From Aerococcus agrisoli (GTDB lineage: Bacteria > Bacillota > Bacilli > Lactobacillales > Aerococcaceae), in NCBI RefSeq assembly GCF_003797145.1, contig NZ_RKMG01000003.1:1-64000 (forward strand): a stretch of DNA of 64,000 bases. The letters are read 5' to 3'. The notes under the pieces were generated by a model that ran no database searches, was not told the origin of the DNA, and saw nothing but the letters and a program-made list of their open reading frames with translations. Below are positions 1-10,100 of the stretch, piece after piece (position 1 is the stretch's first letter; every line of letters begins with the position of its first letter). The position numbers and the translations under genes were made by a program.

Positions 1-29
1 AAAAGTATGAATTGTTCAGGTATTTATCT

Positions 30-188
30 CTTCCAGTGCTAGCTGCCCTGAACGCCCGCCGCGCTCACATCCTATAGTCGAGTTCGAACCTCCAGAAAGC
101 CCTGCGCTTCAGACTATATTGCGCCACACTGTGTGTCACTGCTATAGTCTTCCACCGGTGGCTTTCTGAGCGTCGGTTCTCTCATCCT
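30..188 (+). repeat. Modular structured repeat, family A (one half unit plus one full unit)
   Basis: A full unit runs from about 66 to 188. Its constant core has AGACTATA (111-118) pairing with TATAGTCT (143-150) around a CACAC/GTGTG interior. Outside the core, CAGAAAGCC (93-101) pairs with GGCTTTCTG (160-168), and GAACC (86-90) pairs with GGTTC (175-179). A half unit (CTTCCA to CACATCCTATA, about 30-75) precedes it. The same core occurs twice near 9.2-9.4 kb with different but still complementary arms. No ORF is associated. Function unknown; I do not recognise the family. Confidence 0.8.
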
Positions 189-200
189 TATTTTATACAA

Positions 201-247
201 AAATGTCGTAAATCCGTCACGTCGTGTTAGGATCTACGGCATTTTTT
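201..247 (-). terminator. Terminator of the two-component operon
   Basis: An imperfect inverted repeat (AAATGTCGTAAATCC against GGATCTACGGCATTT) has T-runs on both sides. It lies just past the histidine kinase stop on the minus strand and may work in both directions. Confidence 0.6.
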
Positions 248-263
248 GTCGTACGCGTATGAT

Positions 264-1160
264 TTATTTATCCTGTTGATGGAAATGGATGTCGAACTGG
301 CTACCTTGGCCCACGGTTGATGCCACGGTCACGGGTTGTTGCAGGCGTTGGCTCGCCAATTGGACCAAATACAAACCTAAGCCGGATGATTTTTCATTCA
401 ATTGACCATTGAAACCGGCATAGCCCTTGTCGAAAATCTTCGGCAAGTCGCTGGCTTGGATGCCTTTGCCAGTATCCTTAATCGACAAGATTTGCTTGTC
501 AGCATCAAAGCTAATCCAAATTTCCCCATTTACAGTATATTTCAGGGCATTATTTAAAATCTGTTCAATCATCAGGCTAGTCAAATTGGCTTCAGTCACC
601 ACTTGGACATGCAAGAGCTCGTAATGCAAAGTGACTTGTTGATGGATAAATTGCGTGCGATATTTCTTGATGAGGGGCCGAATCATTTCATCCAAGGCGA
701 CTTGACTAAAGGTCATGTCCCGGTCAGGATTGGTTAGCTTGAGATAATTTAGGGCCATGTTGGTGTAGTTTTCAATGGCAACCATTTCCTGTTTTAAGGC
801 AGGAATCGCCTCACCGTCCGTGTTGTCGAGCAGGAGTTTGCTGGCGGTAATGGGCGTTTTCATTTGATGTACCCACATGATAAAGTACTCTTCCATATTA
901 CGACGCTGATTCACCGCAGTATTGTGCTCGGTCAGGCGTTGCGCTTTTAACAAATCATTCTCATGCTTTAGATCCAACTGGCGGTGACTGTAAATTGCCT
1001 TGGCTGCCAAATAGATGACAGATAGGATAAATAGGAGCCAGAAAATGATGCTATAGATGGCCATGGGTAGGTCAAATAATTGGAAAATGAGGGCAATCAG
1101 GATGAAAACCACAGCCATATAGACAATGGTAAAACCCTCTTTTTTGATGAAATTGCGCAT
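264..1160 (-). CDS. Sensor histidine kinase, BceS-like (intramembrane-sensing)
   Basis: A 298-residue membrane kinase. Two closely spaced transmembrane helices (about 11-31 and 34-54) leave almost no extracellular loop, which is the hallmark of intramembrane-sensing kinases such as BceS. These usually respond to cell-wall antibiotics through a partner ABC transporter. The phospho-acceptor histidine is H98 in WVHQMKTP. The ATPase domain shows an N box (ILNNALKY), a G1 box (DTGKGI) and a G2 box (GLGLYL). It lies 16 nt after the response regulator gene and has its own GGAGG, so the two form one operon. No BceAB-type permease is in the window, although these are normally adjacent; the target is therefore unknown. 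Family call firm, ligand not. Confidence 0.85.
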   Translation of the reverse strand: MRNFIKKEGFTIVYMAVVFILIALIFQLFDLPMAIYSIIFWLLFILSVIYLAAKAIYSHRQLDLKHENDLLKAQRLTEHNTAVNQRRNMEEYFIMWVHQMKTPITASKLLLDNTDGEAIPALKQEMVAIENYTNMALNYLKLTNPDRDMTFSQVALDEMIRPLIKKYRTQFIHQQVTLHYELLHVQVVTEANLTSLMIEQILNNALKYTVNGEIWISFDADKQILSIKDTGKGIQASDLPKIFDKGYAGFNGQLNEKSSGLGLYLVQLASQRLQQPVTVASTVGQGSQFDIHFHQQDK

Positions 1161-1176
1161 GCTTGTCCTCCTTTAG

Positions 1177-1881
1177 CTAAGGATTATCCGCCGTCGCTTG
1201 CGGGTCCACAAGCCGGTAACCCATATTCTTCTTCGTTTCAATCAAGTCATCCAGACCGATAGACCGTAATTTTTTCCGGATGCGACTCATATTCACCGCC
1301 AAGGTATTGTCGTCGATAAATTGATCGTTTTGCCAACAAAAATCAAGGATACTGTGGCGCGTAACGACTTGCCCTGCATCACGAAAGAGGCTAATCAGAA
1401 TCTGCAACTCCGTAAAAGTCAGATCAATCGTTTGCCCCTGATAGGTCAGCGCAGATTGCGTTGGCTGCAAGCGCACACCCGCAAAGGCAAACTGTTGGTC
1501 GGCAGATTGGTCCGCAAAATCATAAGTTCGTCGCAGCAAAGCTTGAATCTTGCTGATCGTCAGCTGCATATCAATCGGTTTGGTAATATAATCGTCCGCC
1601 CCCATCTGCATGGCCATAATCATATCCATGGGCTCCGAAACCGACGAAATGAAGATAATTGGCACCTTCGACTGACGCCGGATGCGGTCTGTCCAGTAAA
1701 AACCATTATAGGCCGGCAAATTCAAATCCATGAGAATCAGATGGGGCGCTTCCCGAACAACATCAGCCTCCACCTGGTCAAAGTCTGACACAATATAGGT
1801 TTGATACTGCCATTTTTCCAAATTCGCGGCTAATTCCCGCGCAATCACCATATCATCTTCCACCAGCATGACCTTCATCAT
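1177..1881 (-). CDS. OmpR-family response regulator, BceR-like
   Basis: A 234-residue regulator with an N-terminal receiver domain (about 3-118; acidic pocket E8/D9/D10, phospho-acceptor D52 in LILMDLNLP, conserved K near 102 in YITKP). A C-terminal winged-helix domain (about 130-225) has the DNN(T)LAVNMSRIRKKL signature of the BceR/VraR-like OmpR subgroup. It is the first gene of the operon with the kinase behind it. In this family the phosphorylated regulator activates transporter genes carrying inverted repeats upstream; no such target is visible nearby. The start at 1881 has an AAAGGATGG ribosome site and two consecutive Met codons, so the true start could be one codon later. Confidence 0.87.
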   Translation of the reverse strand: MMKVMLVEDDMVIARELAANLEKWQYQTYIVSDFDQVEADVVREAPHLILMDLNLPAYNGFYWTDRIRRQSKVPIIFISSVSEPMDMIMAMQMGADDYITKPIDMQLTISKIQALLRRTYDFADQSADQQFAFAGVRLQPTQSALTYQGQTIDLTFTELQILISLFRDAGQVVTRHSILDFCWQNDQFIDDNTLAVNMSRIRKKLRSIGLDDLIETKKNMGYRLVDPQATADNP

Positions 1882-2045
1882 TGTGCCACCATCCTTTCAA
1901 TTTCATATCGTTTAGTATATATAAAATTAGTGTAGCATATCCCAGTCCGACTTTTAACGCTAAAAAAATAAACTTCATCAAGGGCGATAATACTCGCTTT
2001 TGCCGGCACTAGCAAAATTCTCATAAAAAAGGGCTTGAATTTACC

Positions 2046-2081
2046 GAACACACGTTCTATTATTATATAGAACATACGTTC
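2046..2081 (+). promoter_or_regulatory. Two SOS (LexA/DinR) boxes upstream of the UmuC-like gene
   Basis: GAACACACGTTC (2046-2057) and GAACATACGTTC (2070-2081) both match the Firmicute LexA operator GAAC-N4-GTTC. Their starts are 24 nt apart, about 50-85 nt before the start codon, which implies DNA-damage induction of the polymerase operon. Confidence 0.85.
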
Positions 2082-2129
2082 GGTTTTTCGAACGCGTTTT
2101 GCAATCGGCCAAGAGAAGGAGGGCTAACG

Positions 2130-3491
2130 ATGTTTGCAAATAATTTGTCATTCGACTACTCAAAAGAACCAAGTAGAGATATTTTATGTATCGACTGTAA
2201 GTCATTTTATGCGTCAGTGGAGGCTGTCGAACGTGGGTTAGATCCCTTAACGACCAAGCTAGTGGTCATGTCCTATTACGACGAAACAGGTGGTCAAAGC
2301 AGGGGTTCTGGGCTGATATTAGCCAGTTCCCCCGCTGCCAAAAAAGCCTATCACATATCCAACGTTACCCGTGCCCGCGATCTACCTTATCCTTACCCGA
2401 AAGATTTGGTAATCGCCCAACCCCGCATGCGCCTGTACATGGAAAAAAACCAGGAAATCAATAAAATCTACAAACGCTATGTCGACGAAGCCAACCATCA
2501 CGTCTATAGCGTCGATGAAAGCTTTCTGGATATCACCGATTCCATGAAATTATTTAAAGCGTCGAGTGCCTACGAAATGGCCCAAAAAATTCAGCAAGAA
2601 GTCTACGAGGAAACCGGCATTTACACGACCATCGGCATTGGCGATAATCCTTTTCTAGCTAAGGTAGCGTTAGATGTTGGGGCGAAAAAGACGAGCGATA
2701 TGATTGCCGAGTGGCGTTATGAAGATATACCCGACACTTTATGGCAGATTCCCGATATCACCGAGGTCTGGGGCATCGGTCACCGTACAGCCCGCCGTTT
2801 AAAAGGGATGGGCATTAATACCGTCTACGACCTTGCCCACACGTCCTATCCTGTTTTAAAAGATAAATTAGGGGTCATTGGTGGCCAATTATATGCCCAC
2901 GCTTGGGGGATAGACCGGTCTTTTCTCGGAACCCCTTATGCCAGCAAAGACAAGTCCATCGGCAACAGCCAAGTCTTGCCCAGAGACTACACCAACCGTG
3001 ACGAAATCGAAATCGTCGTCAAGGAAATGGCCGACCAAATTGGGACCAGACTCAGACGAGCTGGGGCACAAGCCCAAGTAATTGGTTTAGGCATTGGTTA
3101 TTCGATGGATTATGTCGATGGTAATGGCAAAAGGGGTGTCCACAAGCAAATGAAAGTCACCGCAACCAATCAAAGTAAAGTCATCGCGCAAGTAGCCTTA
3201 TATTTATTATCCTTGTTATATGACCATCAAGTAGTCCGCCATATCTCCTTATATAGTGGCAACTTGGTTTATCATCAAGCAGTTCAACTAGATTTATTCC
3301 AATCTTCAAATGAACAAGTGGAAAAAATCAAGGTGGACCATATTGTGGACCGTATCCGCAAAAAATACGGCTTTAAAAGTGTTGTCTATGCGTCCTCCTT
3401 ACAAACAGGTGGTCGTGCCATTGAACGGTCTAGTTTAGTGGGTGGTCACGCAGGGGGTATGGCCGGAATTGAAGGTGAGGGTCATGGCTAA
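2130..3491 (+). CDS. Y-family DNA polymerase, UmuC/UvrX-like (SOS mutagenesis)
   Basis: A 453-residue ImpB/MucB/SamB-type translesion polymerase of the Gram-positive UvrX/YqjW branch. Palm motifs are visible: the first metal-binding Asp (D22) in CIDCKSFYASVE, and the catalytic VDESFLDIT near residue 130. Two helix-hairpin-helix-like segments (for example VWGIGHRTARRL) and a little-finger domain follow. The C-terminal region contains QLDLF, a probable beta-clamp-binding motif. It has an AAGGAGGG ribosome site and two SOS boxes upstream, and it overlaps the YolD-like gene by 8 nt. It differs from the second Y-family enzyme at 16.5 kb, which is DinB (Pol IV). Confidence 0.9.
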   Translation: MFANNLSFDYSKEPSRDILCIDCKSFYASVEAVERGLDPLTTKLVVMSYYDETGGQSRGSGLILASSPAAKKAYHISNVTRARDLPYPYPKDLVIAQPRMRLYMEKNQEINKIYKRYVDEANHHVYSVDESFLDITDSMKLFKASSAYEMAQKIQQEVYEETGIYTTIGIGDNPFLAKVALDVGAKKTSDMIAEWRYEDIPDTLWQIPDITEVWGIGHRTARRLKGMGINTVYDLAHTSYPVLKDKLGVIGGQLYAHAWGIDRSFLGTPYASKDKSIGNSQVLPRDYTNRDEIEIVVKEMADQIGTRLRRAGAQAQVIGLGIGYSMDYVDGNGKRGVHKQMKVTATNQSKVIAQVALYLLSLLYDHQVVRHISLYSGNLVYHQAVQLDLFQSSNEQVEKIKVDHIVDRIRKKYGFKSVVYASSLQTGGRAIERSSLVGGHAGGMAGIEGEGHG

Positions 3492-3963
3492 AAAATTTAA
3501 TCGCATTGAACCTTGGGAAGTCCCCGCTGTCAAAGAACATCAACATATCTCGGTCTTGAAGCGCAGTCGGCATCCACGCACGCGTAAACATTTTGTGCCT
3601 TACAACGAATACGAGGACCGTCCTTTTGGCTTAAAATGGGCGACAGCCTATGCCATGGATGAATTGGTGAAAGGGATTCACGCTAATCATAAGGATGCAG
3701 CCAAAGTGTCGGTACCTTTACCTGAGATGACAAGGAATCAAATTGATGCTGTTTTACAAGAGGCGTGGTTGAAGCATTATCCAGTGTCGATTCAGTTATC
3801 TTTGAAGGATGATTTAGGTAGATATCTAGATCAAATCGACGGTTGGTTTCACGGCGAGGCAAATTATTTCTACTTTATGTTGGGGAGTAGGAAGGTTTTA
3901 TGGGAGGATGTACGTCATATCCAATTGGTCAAAGAAAGCAAATGGTCAAACATTGACTTCTAA
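3484..3963 (+). CDS. YolD-like protein, partner of the UmuC-like polymerase
   Basis: A 159-residue protein matching the YolD-like family in its centre (FNRIEPWEV at the start, MPFGLKW-like FGLKWATAYAMDEL, and a C-terminal half with beta-rich GWFHG and LPEMTRNQ segments). YolD-like genes usually follow umuC/uvrX-type polymerase genes in Firmicutes; proposed roles are as a UmuD-like partner or regulator, not biochemically settled. I chose the start at 3484 because ATG overlaps the polymerase stop and has AAGGTGAGG just upstream; an earlier in-frame start at 3442 lacks a good site. Longer than a typical YolD domain of about 100 residues. Confidence 0.7.
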   Translation: MAKKFNRIEPWEVPAVKEHQHISVLKRSRHPRTRKHFVPYNEYEDRPFGLKWATAYAMDELVKGIHANHKDAAKVSVPLPEMTRNQIDAVLQEAWLKHYPVSIQLSLKDDLGRYLDQIDGWFHGEANYFYFMLGSRKVLWEDVRHIQLVKESKWSNIDF

Positions 3964-4050
3964 TTTTTTACTTTTGACAAAAGTTGGCGTAAGCTTGATA
4001 TGGCAAGATTTACGCTGTGAAAAAATATAAGTTAAAAGTAAAAAATATTG

Positions 4051-4080
4051 TTTGACCAATCCTGACCAAACTGTTATAAT
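4051..4080 (+). promoter_or_regulatory. clpB promoter overlapped by a CtsR operator
   Basis: TTGACC (4052-4057), a 17-nt spacer and TATAAT (4075-4080) form a strong SigA promoter. The reverse complement of 4051-4067 reads GGTCAGGATTGGTCAAA, which fits the CtsR heptad direct repeat (GGTCAAA-N3-GGTCAAA) with two changes. Because it covers the -35, repression by CtsR and heat induction are expected. Confidence 0.8.
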
Positions 4081-4111
4081 ATATACATAAAGCAAAAAGG
4101 AGAGATGTGTT

Positions 4112-6733
4112 ATGGCAAATATGGAAATGACTACAACCTTACAAGAGGCCATCGCAAATGCACAACAAATTGCAATTACCCGTAAACATCAAGAAATTGG
4201 GATTCCCCATATGTTTACAGCGCTAGTGCAACCTGGTAACTTTGCTTATGACTTTTATGAAGACTTAAACGTTCCAATGGCAGATTTAACAACAGAATTA
4301 AATAAAGAATTAGACGCAATTCCAGTCGTAGAAGGTGGCAATGTTCAATATGGACAAGGCGTATCGCGTGGTTTTGGTGAATTAATTCAAAAAGCACAAA
4401 AACGTGCAGAAAAAAATGGCGATGAATTTTTAGCAACAGAAATGGTTTTAGCCGCAATCTTTGACCTTTCTTATACAGAATTAGCGAAATGGTTCAAAGC
4501 CCACAATATTAAAGAAAAAGATGTCGTCGACAAAATCGCTGACTTGAGAAAAGGTGATCGTGTGACTTCTAAACAAGCAGAAGAAAATTATGAAGCCCTA
4601 GAAAAATATGGGGTGGACTTGGTTGAACAAGTTCGTGCAGGTAAAATGGATCCGATTATCGGACGTGACGAAGAAATTCGTGATGTCATTCGTATTTTAT
4701 CTCGTAAATCAAAAAATAACCCAGTCTTAATTGGTGAACCAGGTGTTGGTAAAACCGCAATTGTTGAAGGTTTAGCGCAACGTATCGTCCGCAAAGACGT
4801 ACCTGATAACTTACAAGATAAAACCATCTATTCATTAGATATGGGTTCTTTAATTTCCGGTGCTAAATATCGTGGTGAATTCGAAGAACGTTTGAAATCA
4901 GTATTGAATGAAGTGAAAAAGGCTGACGGCCGTATTATCCTCTTCATCGATGAAATCCACAATATCGTGGGTGCTGGTAAAACAGAAGGTTCTATGGATG
5001 CCGGTAACTTGTTGAAACCAATGTTGGCACGTGGTGAATTGCATTTAATCGGTGCAACAACCTTAGATGAATATCGTCAATATATGGAAAAAGACAAAGC
5101 ACTAGAACGTCGTTTCCAACGTGTATTGGTGAAAGAACCAACTGTAGACGACACGATTTCTATCCTACGTGGCTTAAAAGAACGTTATGAATTGCACCAT
5201 CAAGTAACCATTCATGACCAAGCCCTAGTAGCTGCGGCTGAATTGTCTGACCGTTATATCACAGACCGCTTCTTACCAGATAAAGCCTTAGACTTAATCG
5301 ATGAAGCTAGTGCCGAAATTCGTGTACAAATGAACTCATTGCCAACTGAATTAGACCAAGAACGTCGTCGTTTGATCCAATTGGAAATTGAAGAAAAAGC
5401 CTTATCTGAAGAAACAGACGAAGCAAGTAAACGTCGTTTGGCTGAACTTCAAGAAGAATTAGCTGAAGTCCGTGAAAAAACCAACCAATTGACCATGCAA
5501 TGGCAAGTGGAAAAAGGTGGCATGTCTGATATTAACGAAAAACGTCAAGCCATTGACGATGCAAAACATGCCTTAGAAGTAGCGGAAAATGACTACAATC
5601 TAGAAGAAGCTGCTAAGTTACAACATGCGGTCATTCCACAATTGGAACATGAATTAGCTGAAATGGAAAAAGCCTACCATGAACATGCAGACAATGCATC
5701 ACAACGCTTGGTAGAAGAATCCGTTACAGAAGATTCAATCGCAGCCGTTGTATCACGTGTAACTGGTATTCCAGTAACCAAATTAGTGGAAACTGAACGT
5801 GAAAAATTACTTCACCTAGATGATACCTTACATATGCGTGTCGTTGGTCAAGATGAAGCCGTAGAAAGTGTTACAAATGCTGTATTACGTTCACGTGCGG
5901 GTATCCAAGACCCTAACCGTCCATTAGGTTCATTCCTATTCTTAGGACCTACTGGTGTTGGTAAGACTGAATTAGCAAAAGCCTTAGCTGAAGCTATGTT
6001 CGACTCTGAAAACAACATGGTTCGTTTAGACATGAGTGAATACATGGATAAAATCAACGTAACGCGTTTAATCGGTGCAGCCCCTGGTTACATTGGTTAC
6101 GAAGAAGGCGGTCAATTGACTGAAGCCGTACGTCGTAATCCATACACAGTTGTCTTATTAGACGAAGTGGAAAAAGCCCATCCAGATGTATTCAATATCT
6201 TGTTACAAATCTTAGATGATGGTCGTTTAACTGACTCTCAAGGTCGTATTGTAGACTTCAAGAATACTATCATCATCATGACAAGTAACTTGGGTTCAGA
6301 TGCCTTGTTAGACGGTACAGATGAAAATGGTCAAATCGATGACGAAGCACGCGAAGCTGTTCAAAATGCATTAAGAATGCACTTCAGACCAGAATTCTTG
6401 AACCGTATCGATGACACCATCCTATTCAGACCATTATCACAAGCTGATATGGGCGGTATCGTTCGCAAGATGTTAGCTCAATTGGGTGACCGTTTAGCTA
6501 GCCAAGAAATTGAAGTAACATTCAGCGATGAATTAGTTCAATGGATTGGTGATACAGCCTACGATCCACAATTTGGTGCACGTCCATTACGTCGTTTCAT
6601 CACTAACCGTGTAGAAACCCCAGTAGCACGTGCCATCATTGCAGGCAAAATCAACAAACAACAACATGTGAATATCACGCTTGATGACAATCATGAAATC
6701 AAATTTGATGTCACTGACATGGTAGAAGCATAA
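4112..6733 (+). CDS. clpB: ATP-dependent disaggregase ClpB
   Basis: An 873-residue Hsp100 chaperone that threads aggregated proteins through a hexameric ring together with DnaK. The order is canonical: Clp-N domain (1-150), AAA-1 with Walker [10 protein letters not shown] and Walker B ILFIDEIH, a long coiled-coil middle domain (about 400-530, [20 protein letters not shown] region), AAA-2 with GPTGVGKTE and [11 protein letters not shown], and a C-terminal D2-small domain with FGARPLRR. The middle domain and the lack of a ClpP-binding IGF loop separate it from ClpA and ClpC. Start ATG with AAGGAGAG. A CtsR box covers the promoter, and a terminator follows at 6766. Confidence 0.96.
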   Translation: MANMEMTTTLQEAIANAQQIAITRKHQEIGIPHMFTALVQPGNFAYDFYEDLNVPMADLTTELNKELDAIPVVEGGNVQYGQGVSRGFGELIQKAQKRAEKNGDEFLATEMVLAAIFDLSYTELAKWFKAHNIKEKDVVDKIADLRKGDRVTSKQAEENYEALEKYGVDLVEQVRAGKMDPIIGRDEEIRDVIRILSRKSKNNPVLIGEPGVGKTAIVEGLAQRIVRKDVPDNLQDKTIYSLDMGSLISGAKYRGEFEERLKSVLNEVKKADGRIILFIDEIHNIVGAGKTEGSMDAGNLLKPMLARGELHLIGATTLDEYRQYMEKDKALERRFQRVLVKEPTVDDTISILRGLKERYELHHQVTIHDQALVAAAELSDRYITDRFLPDKALDLIDEASAEIRVQMNSLPTELDQERRRLIQLEIEEKALSEETDEASKRRLAELQEELAEVREKTNQLTMQWQVEKGGMSDINEKRQAIDDAKHALEVAENDYNLEEAAKLQHAVIPQLEHELAEMEKAYHEHADNASQRLVEESVTEDSIAAVVSRVTGIPVTKLVETEREKLLHLDDTLHMRVVGQDEAVESVTNAVLRSRAGIQDPNRPLGSFLFLGPTGVGKTELAKALAEAMFDSENNMVRLDMSEYMDKINVTRLIGAAPGYIGYEEGGQLTEAVRRNPYTVVLLDEVEKAHPDVFNILLQILDDGRLTDSQGRIVDFKNTIIIMTSNLGSDALLDGTDENGQIDDEAREAVQNALRMHFRPEFLNRIDDTILFRPLSQADMGGIVRKMLAQLGDRLASQEIEVTFSDELVQWIGDTAYDPQFGARPLRRFITNRVETPVARAIIAGKINKQQHVNITLDDNHEIKFDVTDMVEA

Positions 6734-6765
6734 TAAGCAAAGGATAAAACCTTAAATAGAATAGA

Positions 6766-6808
6766 CAAGCGAGTAATTCCTAAAAACAGGACTTGCTCGC
6801 TTTTTTTG
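6766..6808 (+). terminator. clpB terminator
   Basis: CAAGCGAG pairs with CTTGCTCGC-type sequence, with CCT/AGG extending the stem, followed by seven T. It separates clpB from the convergent gene. Confidence 0.8.
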
Positions 6809-7138
6809 TTATTTCCTCTTTTTATGAATGAACCAATCAATTATAGAATTGGCGATGAAACAGATAGCTAAGGTTGAGCCTAGAAATCCTAAGGAATATA
6901 CCACGGCCGTGCGGGTATCAGTGGACCACATTTTTTCTTTAAAAAGGAAAAAGCATAAGGTAGCAGTAATGATAAATACGACTGCTTTTAAAAGAAAACC
7001 TTTGATGCTAAAAGTAAGGTTATCTTCATCAAGTTCATCATAATTATTCCCCAGTAAACCACTTAGCTCAATCTTATATACATTACGAAAAGAATGATCA
7101 TCCTGAGTACCCTTATGGTTAATGTCCTTTTTGTTCAT
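6809..7138 (-). CDS. Small membrane protein, unknown function
   Basis: A 109-residue protein with a charged N-terminal tail (1-45) and two hydrophobic segments (about 48-68 and 79-99), ending in a basic IHKKRK. It has a GGAGGC ribosome site and a good in-frame start, and faces clpB tail to tail. I recognise no family. The single-gene transcript and absence of partners give no functional clue. It looks genuine from composition and membrane topology (probably both ends cytoplasmic), but it could be lineage-restricted. Confidence 0.6.
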   Translation of the reverse strand: MNKKDINHKGTQDDHSFRNVYKIELSGLLGNNYDELDEDNLTFSIKGFLLKAVVFIITATLCFFLFKEKMWSTDTRTAVVYSLGFLGSTLAICFIANSIIDWFIHKKRK

Positions 7139-7287
7139 AAGCTTCGCCTCCTAAAAATGCGTTTATTATCTATTTTATCATATAAAATTAAGCTTTAGTT
7201 TGATGAAACTAAGTGAGAAGCTAGGGTGCTAATAAGTGAAAGTATTTTTTGTTGAAGTCATTCTTATAAAAGATTAGGATATATTTA

Positions 7288-8796
<1,509 letters not shown>

Positions 8797-8815
8797 TTGA
8801 AGGAATAATAAGGAT

Positions 8816-8848
8816 AAACCCCTGTCGCGCAGCCGGCAGGGGTTTTTT
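8816..8848 (+). terminator. Terminator after the GH1 gene
   Basis: AAACCCCTG pairs with CAGGGGTTT around a 12-nt loop, followed by a T-run. Confidence 0.9.
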
Positions 8849-8900
8849 CATACTTAAAATCTTTTATAAGTAAGATTGTATATATCCCAATATAAATAAA

Positions 8901-9064
8901 CGCTATTTGGCTACTTGGAGGTGCTGTAGTTTCAAAAATGAGAAAAAATGGTTCACACAGAAGCTTTTGTGATTTCATTATTTGAAGTTGGTTCTTTCGA
9001 AGCATTTTAAGAATCATTTTTTCTCATAAAAAGTCACACAAGGCATTGAAAGAACCAAATAGCG
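8901..9064. repeat. Long interrupted inverted repeat (about 164 bp)
   Basis: Nested arms: CGCTATTTGG (8901-8910) with CCAAATAGCG (9055-9064); ATGAGAAAAAATG (8938-8950) with CATTTTTTCTCAT (9015-9027); an internal GGTTCTTTC (8990-8998) could alternatively pair with GAAAGAACC (9048-9056). The right arm is followed by TATTTTTT. It could be a MITE-like remnant or a structured, self-terminating RNA. Only one copy is seen here. Confidence 0.6.
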
Positions 9065-9132
9065 TATTTTTTGAAGCGTATATATACATTGTTGGGGGTT
9101 AGGAAGATTATTCTTCAAATGACACGTCTATA

Positions 9133-9416
9133 TCTTCCACTGGTGGCTTTCTGACCGTCGGCTCTCACATCCTATAAAGTTGAGCTCCAATTAGCATACC
9201 CAACTCCACTTCAGACTATATTGCGCCACACTGCGTGCGTCACTGCTATAGTCTTCCAGTGTTTGGGTCTAAGCGCTAATTGTCACATCCTATAAAGTTG
9301 AGCTCCAATTAGCATACCCAACTCCACTTCAGACTATATTGCGCCACACTGTGTGCGTCACTGCTATAGTCTTCCAGTGTTTGGGTCTAAGCGCTAATTG
9401 TCACATCCTATAAATA
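9133..9416 (+). repeat. Family A repeat: half unit plus two tandem 118-bp units
   Basis: Two units with an exact 118-bp period (9166-9283 and 9284-9401) differ at a single base. Each holds the constant core (in unit 1, AGACTATA 9213-9220 and TATAGTCT 9247-9254) flanked by arms ACCCAAC/GTTTGGGT (9198-9204/9261-9268) and CAATTAGC/GCTAATTG (9188-9195/9275-9282). The half unit at 9133-9176 nearly matches the right half of the copy at 149-188. Units are joined by CACATCCTATA. Confidence 0.85.
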
Positions 9417-9485
9417 AACTCGTTTCGTAGTGTAAGCATTTTCTTGGTGTGTTAAAATAGTGTTAGAGAAACGGAGGTGGCATCG

Positions 9486-10100
9486 TTGGAAACGGTCATT
9501 TTTTCAATCGGTATTCTAGCACTTATTGCTGGGTTGATGACACGTCACTATATGATCGGTGGTATTGTGAGTGTGGCAGCCTTCTTGGGTTATTTTTCAC
9601 TTTCAGAAACGGGGTCATGGTTATCCTTAATCATGTTTGCGGTGGGGACGATTTTGGTAATCGCGGAAATTTTCCTGCCGACTTATGGGATATTGGGTGT
9701 TTTAGGGCTTCTTTTTGGTGCAGGTGGCATGGTTGGTCAAAATGGTAGTTTTGCGGCCGGCTTGATTGATATTGTCATTGGTGCCTTGGTTGGTATCGTT
9801 ACATTCTATATCTTGGTCAAGCTAGGTTATAAGATGCCCTTCAATGAGAAAATCGTGTTGCACAATGCCCTCAATAAAGAACGTGGTTTTCAGTCGCAGA
9901 CAGTGGATATGCAAGCTTACATGGGACAAGCTGCGGTGACGATTACGCCGTTACGGCCCACCGGAAAAGCTACTTTTCCCAATGGTCAAATTTTAGAAGT
10001 TGTCAGCGACAATGAAATTATTGGTGCTGATGAATCGGTTACGGTTGTTACTATTCGCAATAATCAACTTTTCGTAAGGAGGAGTACACATGGACACTAA
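9486..10100 (+). CDS. NfeD-family membrane protein (flotillin partner)
   Basis: A 204-residue protein with four or five hydrophobic segments in the first 120 residues and a soluble C-terminal beta-barrel (OB-fold) domain from about 135 ([17 protein letters not shown], typical of NfeD). NfeD proteins accompany flotillins and are thought to support membrane microdomain assembly; this is the short type without the ClpP-like protease domain. I place the start at TTG 9486, 8 nt after GGAGG (9473-9477); an upstream in-frame GTG overlaps that ribosome site and cannot be used with it. First gene of a three-gene operon; it overlaps floA by 11 nt. Confidence 0.85.
   Translation: METVIFSIGILALIAGLMTRHYMIGGIVSVAAFLGYFSLSETGSWLSLIMFAVGTILVIAEIFLPTYGILGVLGLLFGAGGMVGQNGSFAAGLIDIVIGALVGIVTFYILVKLGYKMPFNEKIVLHNALNKERGFQSQTVDMQAYMGQAAVTITPLRPTGKATFPNGQILEVVSDNEIIGADESVTVVTIRNNQLFVRRSTHGH

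Larger units (their letters stand above)
8849..9485. other. Gene-free region with a long hairpin and family A repeats
   Basis: No credible coding sequence lies between the GH1 terminator and nfeD. The first part (8901-9064) is a long interrupted inverted repeat. The second (9133-9416) is a family A half unit followed by two tandem full units. The last 70 nt must hold the nfeD promoter. Confidence 0.7.

Noticed and set aside
1878-2075. 65-codon minus-strand frame upstream of the response regulator
   Set aside because: It overlaps the SOS boxes and promoter region and lacks a ribosome site.
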